A DNA stretch of 64,000 nt. It comes from JBBQUN01 sp963717115. GTDB taxonomy: Bacteria > Actinomycetota > Acidimicrobiia > Acidimicrobiales > SZUA-35. The translations under genes were made by a program, and so were the position numbers. Of the stretch, positions 54,041 to 62,474 are shown piece by piece. The DNA is taken from the NCBI GenBank assembly GCA_963717115.1, contig CAVQVO010000017.1, forward strand, positions 310,001 to 374,000, written 5' to 3'. Numbering within the stretch: position 1 is the first letter of the stretch; each line of letters begins with the position of its first letter. The notes beneath the pieces are model-generated. The model was not told the DNA's origin and searched no databases. It worked only from the letters and a program-made list of their open reading frames with translations.

Positions 54041-55054
54041 CTACACGCTGAACACCTGGGCAGCAGCCAGGAGAGCGCTCGCCACCCGTTGGTCGCCTTC
54101 GATCGTGGCATCGAGTTGGGTCATCGAGATTCGCTTGGCGGCCAAGCGACAGTAGTCGACGACATCGACCACGATCAGGCTGGCGCGCTCGAGCGGATTC
54201 CCGAGGTCGAACGTGCCGCCACCGGCACCGGTCAACACCACCCGAGCGCCGGTGAACTGGGTCTCGGGTGCGACGATCGGCAGGACCAACGGCAAGGTAC
54301 CGACCGAGAAGCTCGACATCGTGCGCAGCTCCGCAGCCTCAGGAGCGCTCGGCGCAACACCAATGGCCCGGCGAATGTCATCGGCGTGGGTCCAGACCTC
54401 GAACGACCGAGCAACCAGTGCCGTCGCCGTCGTGAACGGCCAACCGTGCAGTTCGACCGGCGCGTCCAGGGCCGACCCCCGTCCCGCCCGGAGTTCGTGG
54501 GCCGTCGAGGTCGCGCGTTCGTACCATGCCGCCATCGTGTCGATGGGCGGTCGGCTGGCCTCCGACGCGATGGCGTCGGCACCCATGGCGAGGTGGCCGA
54601 TCCTCCCGGTCACCGTGCCGCCGACGGTGCCGGAGGCCAACCCCAGTTGCCCCGCGGTGTATCCCTCGATGACGAGGAGATGGGCGACCAGCTCGTGGAC
54701 CGTCCACGCATAGGGCTCTGCCCGGCGCAACCACTGCTGCGTCGTCAAGGACGCCAACAACTCCTGGAGGGCCTCGACCTGGTTCACGAACAGGTCGATG
54801 ACGTCCGCTCCGGGCCCGACCTCACGGGGCGCCCGGGCGGCGGCGTCGAGAATGCTCTGGCGGAGTTCGGCGGCCGGTGCCCTTGCATCACGCTCGTGAA
54901 GGGCAGCAACGACCGCCTCGAACGCTCGTGCTCGAGGAGCGATCTCGGGATCGAGCGAGATCAACCGATCGACGTGGGCGGACGTGTCGCGATCGAGTGC
55001 GCCCAGGGCCCAGGCGCCGAGCAGCTCGTCCAACTCCGATGGGGTCATGTCCAT
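54041..55054 (-). CDS. Putative anti-sigma factor fused to a mycothiol-isomerase-type domain
   Basis: A 337-residue soluble protein. Residues 1-75 (MTPSELDELLGAWALGALDR, HVDRLISLDPEIAPRARAFE) match the sigma-binding N-terminus of RskA-like anti-sigma factors but lack the zinc motif HxxxCxxC. Residues 85-250 (FVNQVEALQELLASLTTQQW, YAWTVHELVAHLLVIEGYTA, LVARSFEVWTHADDIRRAIG) are the DinB-like N-terminal domain of mycothiol-dependent maleylpyruvate isomerases, with the metal histidines in VHELVAHL and WTHADD. No membrane helix. It overlaps the sigma gene by 10 bp, so it probably senses thiol status or a ligand and releases the sigma factor. Confidence 0.75.
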   Translation of the reverse strand: MDMTPSELDELLGAWALGALDRDTSAHVDRLISLDPEIAPRARAFEAVVAALHERDARAPAAELRQSILDAAARAPREVGPGADVIDLFVNQVEALQELLASLTTQQWLRRAEPYAWTVHELVAHLLVIEGYTAGQLGLASGTVGGTVTGRIGHLAMGADAIASEASRPPIDTMAAWYERATSTAHELRAGRGSALDAPVELHGWPFTTATALVARSFEVWTHADDIRRAIGVAPSAPEAAELRTMSSFSVGTLPLVLPIVAPETQFTGARVVLTGAGGGTFDLGNPLERASLIVVDVVDYCRLAAKRISMTQLDATIEGDQRVASALLAAAQVFSV

Positions 55055-55620
55055 TCGTTGATCCCGGTTCCTTCGGCTCGTGCGAGTTCACGAGCCAGCC
55101 GGCCCAGCCCCAGCCGCAGCCGGGACTTGGCCGTTCCTTCGGATGCACCGGTCACTGCGGCGACATCCTTGAACGTGAGGCCGCCGTAGTATGCCAACTC
55201 GATGGCCCGGGCCTGGTCGGGCGGAAGGTGACCCACCGCATTCCTCAGGCGGCTGGCCGTGAGGAGCGCCATCGCCGCCTCCTCGACATTCGGTGGTGGG
55301 ACCGGCAGGGCGGAGGCTCGCTCCTCCCGTCGAGTGCGTCGACCGGTTCGGCGTAGCGCATCGATCGCCCGACGGCGGGCCATGATCGCCAGGTACGTGC
55401 GAAGACTGCCGACGTCGGGGTCGAAGGCCGCCGGATGCTCCCACAGTGCGACGAACACCTCCTGGGTGATGTCCGCCGCAGCGTCTGCGCCGACGACGCG
55501 GATCGCGATCCCGTGAACCAGCGCGCCGTACTGATCGAAGATCGGACCCAGCGCAGAATCATCGCCCGCAACGAGGCGGGCCATGATCGTGCGCTCCCAC
55601 GTCGAGGGCGGCACCCCCAT
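55045..55620 (-). CDS. ECF RNA polymerase sigma factor (SigK-like)
   Basis: A 191-residue sigma factor. Region 2: LVAGDDSALGPIFDQYGALV, ADITQEVFVALWEHPAAFDP, SLRTYLAIMARRRAIDALRR. Region 4: LPPDQARAIELAYYGGLTFK, DVAAVTGASEGTAKSRLRLG. TAGCGT ends 8 nt before ATG 55620. It is cotranscribed and overlaps with the anti-sigma-like gene. Typical SigK/RskA-style redox pair, but with a soluble partner. Confidence 0.9.
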   Translation of the reverse strand: MGVPPSTWERTIMARLVAGDDSALGPIFDQYGALVHGIAIRVVGADAAADITQEVFVALWEHPAAFDPDVGSLRTYLAIMARRRAIDALRRTGRRTRREERASALPVPPPNVEEAAMALLTASRLRNAVGHLPPDQARAIELAYYGGLTFKDVAAVTGASEGTAKSRLRLGLGRLARELARAEGTGINEWT

Positions 55621-55768
55621 GGTTCGCGACGCTACCGACCGTGCCCGGTTCACGCCAGCGGACCGAGTCTTCGTTGCCCTGGGTCCGATCGGTGAACCGT
55701 CATCGGCGGGGGAGCGCCGGCGGCGTTCGGGGGGAGCGGCGAGCTGCCCCTGGTTCAGGGGCAGGACG

Positions 55769-56419
55769 TCACCAGCGTTCCCACGCAACGAAGCTGTCGA
55801 GGGGTTTGCGGGCACCGGGTTTGAAGTCGGTGCCGATCGTGTGCGCGACCGGGATGAGCGCCGCCTGGGTGACCTCGTCGTGGTCGATACCGAGTAGCTC
55901 GGCGGCTTCCTCCTCGAAGAACAGGTGCAAGCTGGTCCAGACCGTGCCGAGGCCCCGGCTGCGGGCCGCGAGCATGAAACTCCATGCCGCCGGCGCGATC
56001 GAACCCCACCAGGCCGAATCGAACGGGTTCCCGGCGAGCGGCTGCCGCCCGATGCACGGGATGACGTGCACGGGCACCTCGTGCAGGTGCTCCACGAGAT
56101 GACCGAGCGATCCCAGGATCCGTTGATTCGTGGCGTCGGTTGCGGCATCGCCGGTCGGCGCCGAGACGGCGAACGGCAGCTTCAGGTATTCCTCGAGGCC
56201 CCGGCGGAACAAGGTGGCGAGCCCGCGACGGGTTTCGGGGTCCGTGACGACGACGAATCGCCAGTTCTGCATGTTGGACTGGGTCGGTGCCTGCTGGGCG
56301 ATCTGCAAGCACTCCTCGAGCAGTCGGCGCTCGACCGGTCGGGTCAGGTCGAGCCGCTTGCGGACGGCACGGGTCGTCGTGAGGAGCTCGTCCGCGGTCA
56401 GCATGGTTGCGGTCTTCAT
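55769..56419 (-). CDS. Nitroreductase family protein
   Basis: A 216-residue FMN enzyme: LLTTTRAVRKRLDLTRPVER, AQQAPTQSNMQNWRFVVVTD, FMLAARSRGLGTVWTSLHL, ALIPVAHTIGTDFKP. The FMN-binding arginines (TRAVRKR), NMQNWRFV and GLGTVWT are classic. It reduces nitro groups, quinones or activated alkenes with NAD(P)H. The start is preceded by TGAGGTG. Adjacent SnoaL-like gene lies 9 bp upstream in the same direction, so they form an operon. Confidence 0.9.
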   Translation of the reverse strand: MKTATMLTADELLTTTRAVRKRLDLTRPVERRLLEECLQIAQQAPTQSNMQNWRFVVVTDPETRRGLATLFRRGLEEYLKLPFAVSAPTGDAATDATNQRILGSLGHLVEHLHEVPVHVIPCIGRQPLAGNPFDSAWWGSIAPAAWSFMLAARSRGLGTVWTSLHLFFEEEAAELLGIDHDEVTQAALIPVAHTIGTDFKPGARKPLDSFVAWERW

Positions 56420-56428
56420 GGGGGCACC

Positions 56429-56857
56429 TCAGCGTGCTGACGCCGTGGACGAGGTTGCGGTCGCGGCCATCTCGTGCGAGGCCAGATCCAAGACGTGACG
56501 GAAGGAGGTGACCCTGCCGTCGCCACCGAACTGCCAGATGTGCACGGAGAGATCATCCGGGATCGGGGCACCGGTGACGAGGTTCCGACCGGCCTCTCGA
56601 ACTGCGACCATCACGGTGTCGGCCGAGGCGCACGGGGTCCCGGGCTCGAAGGTGGTGAACTCGATGTTCTGGGAGAGGGCCTGAAAGAAGCTCGCGACGG
56701 CCGGCTTGCCCCGCCCTGGCTGCAGATAGGGCAGATCCGTCGGGCGAATTCCCTCGTCCCAGGAGATGTCGTCGCTCAGCCGGCCGAGGATGTGCTCGAG
56801 ATCGCCTCGACCGAAGGCTTCGTAGATGCCGATGATGGTTTCGGTGTTGGTTTGCAT
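56429..56857 (-). CDS. SnoaL/NTF2-like protein
   Basis: A 142-residue NTF2-fold protein: TETIIGIYEAFGRGDLEHIL, GRLSDDISWDEGIRPTDLPY, PGRGKPAVASFFQALSQNIE, then LSVHIWQFGGDGRVTSFRHV, LDLASHEMA. Polyketide-cyclase-like or limonene-epoxide-hydrolase-like proteins share this fold; a role in the adjacent nitroreductase pathway is possible. ATG 56857 was chosen because AAGGAG lies 5 nt upstream; the open frame extends further but without support. Confidence 0.8.
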   Translation of the reverse strand: MQTNTETIIGIYEAFGRGDLEHILGRLSDDISWDEGIRPTDLPYLQPGRGKPAVASFFQALSQNIEFTTFEPGTPCASADTVMVAVREAGRNLVTGAPIPDDLSVHIWQFGGDGRVTSFRHVLDLASHEMAATATSSTASAR

Positions 56858-56950
56858 GACTGCTCCTTTGCAGCTCGATGTGGCCATGGTTCGCCACCGC
56901 CGTCGAAACGGATCACTTCGCATCGTCCTGACGAAGGGCACCGTCGATCC

Positions 56951-58600
56951 TCACCGGTCGATGGCCACGGTGATGGTGGCGCTCCCCGACTCGAACGTGC
57001 CGGTGCGAGCCTCGACGGTGATCTCCCACCGCCCGCGGAAGGGCACCTGGACCGGGACGTGGTAGGTGCCATCCGCCACTTCGTGGAGCCGCAACTCGAG
57101 GGGAGCGACTGCCTGACTCGGCTCGGCGAGCGACGCCGTTGGGGCGAACAGCGTCGCGAGCGGACGCCCGTCGGAGTCGTTGAGCTGCAGGTACAGGTCG
57201 TTGTAGCCCACAGCAGCAGGAGCGAAGGCGAACCGCACGGTCCCGACACCCGAGGTGAGATCGACCAGCTCGCTCTGCGACGAGGATGCCGGTGCCGGTC
57301 TCGTCAGGCTGTCCACCGGTGAGCTCCCCACCACCACGCCCGTCGCCACCAAGACGGCGGCGAACACGACGAGCTCCGCTCGCAGGACGGCCCGCAGTCT
57401 GCCGTCCACCGGCTCGCCGTCGGGGTCTTCGAGCGCCAACCGCGGCACCAGCCGAATCCGGTTGTACCAGCCGATGCCTGCAAGCAGGGCGACGAGTCCC
57501 ACCTTCACCAGGATCGCCCGGCCCCAGCGGGTGGTGGCGAACGCTCCGACGTCGGGGGCGATGCCCGCCGCCATGGCCAGACCGGTGACGGTCACGGCCA
57601 TCACGGCGACGACGGCGTGCATCGAGACGTCGGCCGCCCTGGTCCGGCGCTGGGAGACCGTGCTGGATGCCCGGGTCGTCGCCAGCGCAGCGACACCACC
57701 CAACCAGGTGGCTGCGGCACCGACGTGCGCAACGTCGCCGGCGACCACCAACCAGGTGGGCGACGCCGTGCGGGTGTGGCCTTCGACGGCGGCACCGGCC
57801 ACGACGGCGATCGCGCCCATGGCCCAGACGGCGCTTCGGCCTCGCCCCGAGCGGCCGGCCAGCCCGACGACGATCAGTCCGGTTGCCAGCCACGACAGAG
57901 ACCAGCCGACCGACCCGTCGAGCGCCCTCGTGATCGAGTCTCGGTCGCCGACGGCAACCCAACTCCCGTCGAGCTCCACCACACGGATCAGCCCGACGAC
58001 GACCAGCGCGACGAGACCGGTGGCAACGGACGCGCCGACGAGACGATCCACGTCGGCCCCTTCCGCTGCAGGATTGTGGGCCGACCACCGCCTGGCGAAC
58101 CACCCGGCGCCGACGGCGGTGAGTGAGGCGAACCACAAGACGGCCGTGGCGAGTCCCCGAATCGCCGTGATGCCGGTCGCGCCGTCGGCGACGGGCACCG
58201 CAGCCGGTCCCGCCACCGAAGGCGCGCCCACGTGGAAGAGGGAACTCCCCGTCACCGGGTGGGAGTCGGCCGAGATCACGTGCCACGTGACCACATACGA
58301 GCCATCGGCAACCTCGGCCGCCATCGTGAACCGGAGCTCGTCGTCGACCACCTCCACGCCGACGGCCACGTCGACGGCATCGGCGTCGAGTACGGCGTTG
58401 CCCTCGGAGGCGACCGACACCCCTTCGGTGAAGCGGACCGTGACGATCTCGGGTGCCTGCGACACGACCGCACCGTCGGCAGGATCGACACCGACCACGA
58501 TGGCGTGGGCCGCAGCTCCGGACGCAGCGGCGGCGACGATCGCGACGAGCACGGCCAGCGCAACCCAGGCGCGGGCCGGAGCGCCGGTGGCGATGCTCAC
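56951..58600 (-). CDS. CopC-CopD fusion copper transport protein
   Basis: A 549-residue protein. Signal/anchor helix VALAVLVAIVAAAASGAAAH; the His after AAA would become the N-terminal copper ligand of the CopC domain (about 32-130: VGVDPADGAVVSQAPEIVTV, TWHVISADSHPVTGSSLFHV). Then the CopD membrane domain with about eight helices (about 145-440). A C-terminal periplasmic domain follows (about 450-549: YNDLYLQLNDSDGRPLATLF, YHVPVQVPFRGRWEITVEAR). It imports or handles copper at the cell surface. GTG 58600 start. Next to the His-rich lipoprotein gene, 47 bp away. Confidence 0.9.
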   Translation of the reverse strand: MSIATGAPARAWVALAVLVAIVAAAASGAAAHAIVVGVDPADGAVVSQAPEIVTVRFTEGVSVASEGNAVLDADAVDVAVGVEVVDDELRFTMAAEVADGSYVVTWHVISADSHPVTGSSLFHVGAPSVAGPAAVPVADGATGITAIRGLATAVLWFASLTAVGAGWFARRWSAHNPAAEGADVDRLVGASVATGLVALVVVGLIRVVELDGSWVAVGDRDSITRALDGSVGWSLSWLATGLIVVGLAGRSGRGRSAVWAMGAIAVVAGAAVEGHTRTASPTWLVVAGDVAHVGAAATWLGGVAALATTRASSTVSQRRTRAADVSMHAVVAVMAVTVTGLAMAAGIAPDVGAFATTRWGRAILVKVGLVALLAGIGWYNRIRLVPRLALEDPDGEPVDGRLRAVLRAELVVFAAVLVATGVVVGSSPVDSLTRPAPASSSQSELVDLTSGVGTVRFAFAPAAVGYNDLYLQLNDSDGRPLATLFAPTASLAEPSQAVAPLELRLHEVADGTYHVPVQVPFRGRWEITVEARTGTFESGSATITVAIDR

Positions 58601-58647
58601 GGCGTCACGTCACCGCGCATCGCCCCGACGATGGGCGTGGTCGCTCC

Positions 58648-59178
58648 TCACCCGTGGCCGTGGCCCAGATCATGGGCCAGATCGTGGGCGGCGGCGGCCA
58701 ACCCTGCTGCCGTCGCGAGGTCACCGGCCTCGAGTGCCGCGTCGAGATCCTGCAGCGCCATCAGCAGATCGGCCTCGGTCGAGCCGGCGGTGGGCTCCAT
58801 GGCCTCGACGACGGCGACGTAGTCGGCCACGACGGTCCGCTGGGCAGCCGCATCGAGCCGGCCGTCGGCCAGCTGCTCGTCGACCTCGTGGAGCGCACGT
58901 ACATCGAGCACGTCGTCGACGTGCGCGTCGGACATCTCCTCACCATGGTCATGGTCGCCGTGCTCTGCGTCGCCGCCGTCGCGGGTGAGAGCGACCTCGA
59001 CCTCGACCTCGACCTCGGTCGAGCCGTCGGCGTTGGCCTCGTCGCCGACCGCGTCGTCGACGACCGCATCGGTCTGGGACCCGCCGGTCGCATCGTCGTC
59101 GCCACACCCTCCGGCCAAGAGTGCGAGAACAGCCACCGTGCCGATGAGCAGGCGGACGAGGGTCGTGGTTCTGCGCAC
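58648..59178 (-). CDS. His/Asp-rich lipoprotein, putative metal binder
   Basis: A 176-residue lipoprotein. Signal peptide LVRLLIGTVAVLALLAGGC with lipobox cysteine, an acidic linker (EVEVEVEVALTRDGG), a metal-binding-type cluster EHGDHDHGEEMSDAHVDD, a helical domain (VRALHEVDEQLADGRLDAAA, ADLLMALQDLDAALEAGDLA) and a His-rich end HDLAHDLGHGHG. Placed upstream of copCD on the same strand, it probably captures copper or zinc outside the membrane. CCAGGAGAA lies before ATG 59178. Confidence 0.7.
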   Translation of the reverse strand: MRRTTTLVRLLIGTVAVLALLAGGCGDDDATGGSQTDAVVDDAVGDEANADGSTEVEVEVEVALTRDGGDAEHGDHDHGEEMSDAHVDDVLDVRALHEVDEQLADGRLDAAAQRTVVADYVAVVEAMEPTAGSTEADLLMALQDLDAALEAGDLATAAGLAAAAHDLAHDLGHGHG

Positions 59179-59349
59179 GCAGTTCTCCTGGGTCGTGTCG
59201 CTCGGTGTCCGGGCGAGGTGTCGTCACCGGGCAGACCGCCCCAGGAGCTGTCGAGTTCCATTCGGTCGGGCCTCGTCCGCCGAGGGTGCGGCCGGGACGC
59301 ACCGACGTGGGGTCTGTCGACTCGTTCGGCTCCGGCTGCGACCGCGCCG

Positions 59350-60831
59350 TCAGGGCCGGATCTTGTACGCGGCGGCGAGTTCGGACAGTTCCAGGCCGAC
59401 GGCGTCGACGAGTCCGGTCAGATCGGCGACGGTGTCACCGTCGGCGATGGCGCCGAGCCCGAGTTGCGATGTTCCGGCCTGCACACCGAGGTGGAGGGGC
59501 GTGATGTCGCTGACCGAGAGGACCGGATGGCTGGTGCGCAACGGCCGCCCCGCCAGGTAGACCTGGCGCTGGGGCCCTGGCACGTTGGTGATGCCGAGGT
59601 TGACGGCCGGGCTGACGAACTGGCGGTGCGGCAGGGCGTCGTTGATGCGGTTGGCCAGCGACGCCATCGCCGGCGGTGCGAACATGGCGATGTCCTGGGT
59701 GAGTGACAGCGGGATCTCGCCGTAGCGCTCCTTGGCTCGCCCGAGGTTGCGGGCCGTCACCTCGAGTCGCCGTACGGGGTCGGCCACGTGCGTCGCCAGC
59801 GCGACGGTGATCCCGGCGACGTGGGCGTCGGCATCGCGTTCGCCGCGCGCGAGCACCGGTACGACGGCGATGATCGGTGACGTCGGGAGCTCGTCGTTGG
59901 CCAGCAGCCATCGCCGCAAGGCGCCGGCGCAGATCGCCAGCACCACGGCGTGGAACGACACCGGGGACGACGGGCGATGGGCGGCGGCCCGCACGGCGAC
60001 GAGCTGCTCGATCGGTACCGAACCGGTCGCGTACACCCGGCGGGGCCCGATCGCTTCGTTGAACGACAGTCGCGGTGCTCGGCCGGTGGGATGTTCGTGG
60101 TCGTCCTCGTCGAGACTGCCCGGCAGGAGTTGGGCGACCCGTTCCAGCCCGGGCCAGCGGTGTGCCACCTCGTGGGCGGTGGCGCCGAGCCCCGGTAGCT
60201 GTTCTCCGACCGCACGCGCCGTTCGGGCTGCGACGCGGCCGGGGAACCCGAGGCCGCGTCGGAGCTGCTCGGGCGCCGGCCGGATCATGCGGTCGACGAA
60301 CCAGTTGGCGGTCTCGGTGAACACCTCGACGTGCTCCATCGTCGGGGCGCCCCCGGGTGCGTCGTCGAGGAGTGCGGTCATCAGTTCGACGCCGGTCTGG
60401 TCGTCGATCGCCGCCATGTGGACCTTGGCGTAGACCGCCACCCGATCGTCGGGAAGCCCGTCGATGACGTACATCTGCCAGAGCGGTCGCGCCCGGTCGA
60501 GCCGGGTGGCGTGGAGGCGGGCGACGAGCTCGTCGAGGGCCCGACGCGGGTCCTCGTCGGCGGGCAGCGTGGCGTGGCGGAGGTGGACGCCGAGATCGAC
60601 GCGCTCGACCATTCGCCAGCTGGGACGAGTGAATCCGCTGGTCGAAGCGGCAACCACGCGGCGGGCGGTACGCATCGCCGGGAGCCGGGCCTCGAGTGCC
60701 GCCCGCACGGCACCCCGGTCGAGCGGGCCGTCGTCGGAGGGGTCGAAGATCATCAACGAACCGAGGTGGCGGGGCTCGTTGGGACGTTCCATCGCCAGGA
60801 ACGCGGCATCGATCCCGCGCATCGACGTCAT
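59350..60831 (-). CDS. WS/DGAT-like acyltransferase with altered active site
   Basis: A 493-residue member of the wax ester synthase/diacylglycerol acyltransferase family: MRGIDAAFLAMERPNEPRHL, LDELVARLHATRLDRARPLW, YVIDGLPDDRVAVYAKVHMA, and late LSLTQDIAMFAPPAMASLAN, NLGITNVPGPQRQVYLAGRP. The catalytic HHxxxDG motif reads HMAAIDD at about residues 135-141: the second histidine is Met and the Gly is Asp. The DFG-like structural motif NVPGP is intact. Without the catalytic His it may not be an acyltransferase. It overlaps nothing; the lipase gene lies 34 bp upstream, suggesting a lipid operon. Confidence 0.8.
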   Translation of the reverse strand: MTSMRGIDAAFLAMERPNEPRHLGSLMIFDPSDDGPLDRGAVRAALEARLPAMRTARRVVAASTSGFTRPSWRMVERVDLGVHLRHATLPADEDPRRALDELVARLHATRLDRARPLWQMYVIDGLPDDRVAVYAKVHMAAIDDQTGVELMTALLDDAPGGAPTMEHVEVFTETANWFVDRMIRPAPEQLRRGLGFPGRVAARTARAVGEQLPGLGATAHEVAHRWPGLERVAQLLPGSLDEDDHEHPTGRAPRLSFNEAIGPRRVYATGSVPIEQLVAVRAAAHRPSSPVSFHAVVLAICAGALRRWLLANDELPTSPIIAVVPVLARGERDADAHVAGITVALATHVADPVRRLEVTARNLGRAKERYGEIPLSLTQDIAMFAPPAMASLANRINDALPHRQFVSPAVNLGITNVPGPQRQVYLAGRPLRTSHPVLSVSDITPLHLGVQAGTSQLGLGAIADGDTVADLTGLVDAVGLELSELAAAYKIRP

Positions 60832-60865
60832 CTCGGGCCCTCACGCCGGCACATCGGGACGAGGA

Positions 60866-61651
60866 TCATGGCGTCTTCCCGGTGCGGCGCCACGGACCGG
60901 ACTTGGCCACCAGCCGGGTCCAGTTCTCGGGAGCGAAGGGTTCGTGCACGCCAACGGGTTGCGCCAACCGGTCGGCGATCACGTACAGCGCAGCCGGATT
61001 GTGAAGCAGCCCGACGTGACTTCCCGGGACCTCGATGTTCTCGGCCAGCGGTGCTTCGGCGTCGATACAGGAGAACCACGACACCACGCCGTCGGTCCGG
61101 CTGTAGATCGCAGTGGTCGGCATCGGCAGCGGCTCGTTGAGCCGGGCCATGACCTCGGCGGGGATGCTCTTGATGCGGGTGCCGGTGAACGACTCGTACA
61201 TGGGCCAGACGATGTTCGACTTGAGGTCGCCGGCGAAGGGGCTGCCGACGGTGATGACTCGACGGACGTTGTCGGGATCGGCTCGGGCGACCTCGCGGGC
61301 GTAGATGCCGCCGAGGCTGTGGCCGATCAGGCTGACCGGCCCGCCCGCCTCGTCGACGACCTCGCGGAGCCGGCGCACGGCGATGGTCTGCAGGCGGTGG
61401 AAGGCGAGGATCTCGCTCCGTCCCCACTTGTGGACGGTGTATCCCATACGACCGAGGTAGGTCCGCAGCACGGTGGTGAACGCATCGCCGGCCCCGAACG
61501 GGGGGATCGTGACGACGTGGTGCCCGTCGCCCTTCGGTGCCGTCAGGAGTGACGGGAGCGCCGGCAGGAGCGAGGCGGCCTCCAGCGGGGCGCGTGCCTC
61601 GGCGAGGAGGTAGAGCAAACCCGGACTTCGATCCGGACGATCGGTTGGCAC
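60866..61651 (-). CDS. Alpha/beta hydrolase (lipase-like)
   Basis: A 261-residue hydrolase. HHVVTIPPFGAGDAFTTVLR (oxyanion region), nucleophile elbow VSLIGHSLGGIYAREVARAD (Ser in GHSLG), acid region IYSRTDGVVSWFSCID and catalytic His in VPGSHVGLLHNPAALYVI. Cytoplasmic by lack of a clear signal peptide. TACACT lies 6 nt before GTG 61651, which supports this start over the longer frame. Likely cotranscribed with the WS/DGAT-like gene. Confidence 0.8.
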   Translation of the reverse strand: MPTDRPDRSPGLLYLLAEARAPLEAASLLPALPSLLTAPKGDGHHVVTIPPFGAGDAFTTVLRTYLGRMGYTVHKWGRSEILAFHRLQTIAVRRLREVVDEAGGPVSLIGHSLGGIYAREVARADPDNVRRVITVGSPFAGDLKSNIVWPMYESFTGTRIKSIPAEVMARLNEPLPMPTTAIYSRTDGVVSWFSCIDAEAPLAENIEVPGSHVGLLHNPAALYVIADRLAQPVGVHEPFAPENWTRLVAKSGPWRRTGKTP

Positions 61652-61886
61652 GGCCGGAGTGTAGACCACCGACGACGGGCCAGTTCCGGGCCGGCTTCCG
61701 TCGCTCCGATCGCTGCCGGGACGACATCGAGGGTGAACTGCTGTCCGATGGCTGTCGTGACCGTGCCTTCGGCGAGGTCGTGGCAAAATGTGGCGCTGGT
61801 GTCACCCCTGGAGCACTCCCGGGAGTCTCCTTGGTGTGTCGACAATCGGTGATTCAGCAGCGAAGGCGTTGCTTGGGTCCGAACGC

Positions 61887-62474
61887 ATGGACCACTTCCT
61901 CGCAAGCGGCGACCGTCGCCGTCGTTTCGCCGGGTCACGCAGCGAGTCCGAGCAGTTGGCGATGCTGGACATCACCGAGCTGTACCGTCTCGAAGCCAAG
62001 AAGACCCTGGCGATGCTCTGCGTGTTCCTTGGGGATCGGTCCGAGGCCGAAGACGTTCTGCAGGAGGCGTTCCTCCGGGTTCAACGATCCTGGGGCCGGG
62101 TCGAAGACCGGACCAAACTGGCTTCGTATCTGCGTTCGACGGCCTTCAACGTCGCCCGCTCGAATCTTCGCCGGCGAGGCGGCCTCGCGGCACGCCTCAC
62201 CTCGATGGGCTCGTGGAGCCAGTCCGGTTCCGCAGCCACTGCGGATCACGATCCCACGAGTCGATGGTCTGAGCTGCGAGAGGATCAGAAGGAAGTCTTC
62301 GCGGCGCTGCTGGCCCTTCCGGACAAGCAGCGGGCGTGCATCGTGTTGCACTACTACGGCGGTGGCAGCGTCGCCGAAACGGCGTCCGCGCTCGGCATCT
62401 CGATCAACTCGGCGAAGACGCACCTCCGCCGTGGCTTGATTCGGTTGCGTCGGGAATTGGAGGATCTCCAATGA
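61887..62474 (+). CDS. ECF RNA polymerase sigma factor, cassette copy 2
   Basis: A 195-residue sigma factor, paralog of the one at 2217. Region 2: ITELYRLEAKKTLAMLCVFL, DRSEAEDVLQEAFLRVQRSW, ASYLRSTAFNVARSNLRRRG. Region 4: LPDKQRACIVLHYYGGGSVA, ETASALGISINSAKTHLRRG. No frame breaks. The start is uncertain: ATG 61887 or ATG 61962, the latter just before the conserved ITELYRLEA. Its stop overlaps the next ATG (ATGA). Confidence 0.85.
   Translation: MDHFLASGDRRRRFAGSRSESEQLAMLDITELYRLEAKKTLAMLCVFLGDRSEAEDVLQEAFLRVQRSWGRVEDRTKLASYLRSTAFNVARSNLRRRGGLAARLTSMGSWSQSGSAATADHDPTSRWSELREDQKEVFAALLALPDKQRACIVLHYYGGGSVAETASALGISINSAKTHLRRGLIRLRRELEDLQ

Noticed and set aside
56913..58286. 457-codon open frame within copCD
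   Set aside because: Arg/Gly-rich shadow of the CopC-CopD frame without any recognisable domain.
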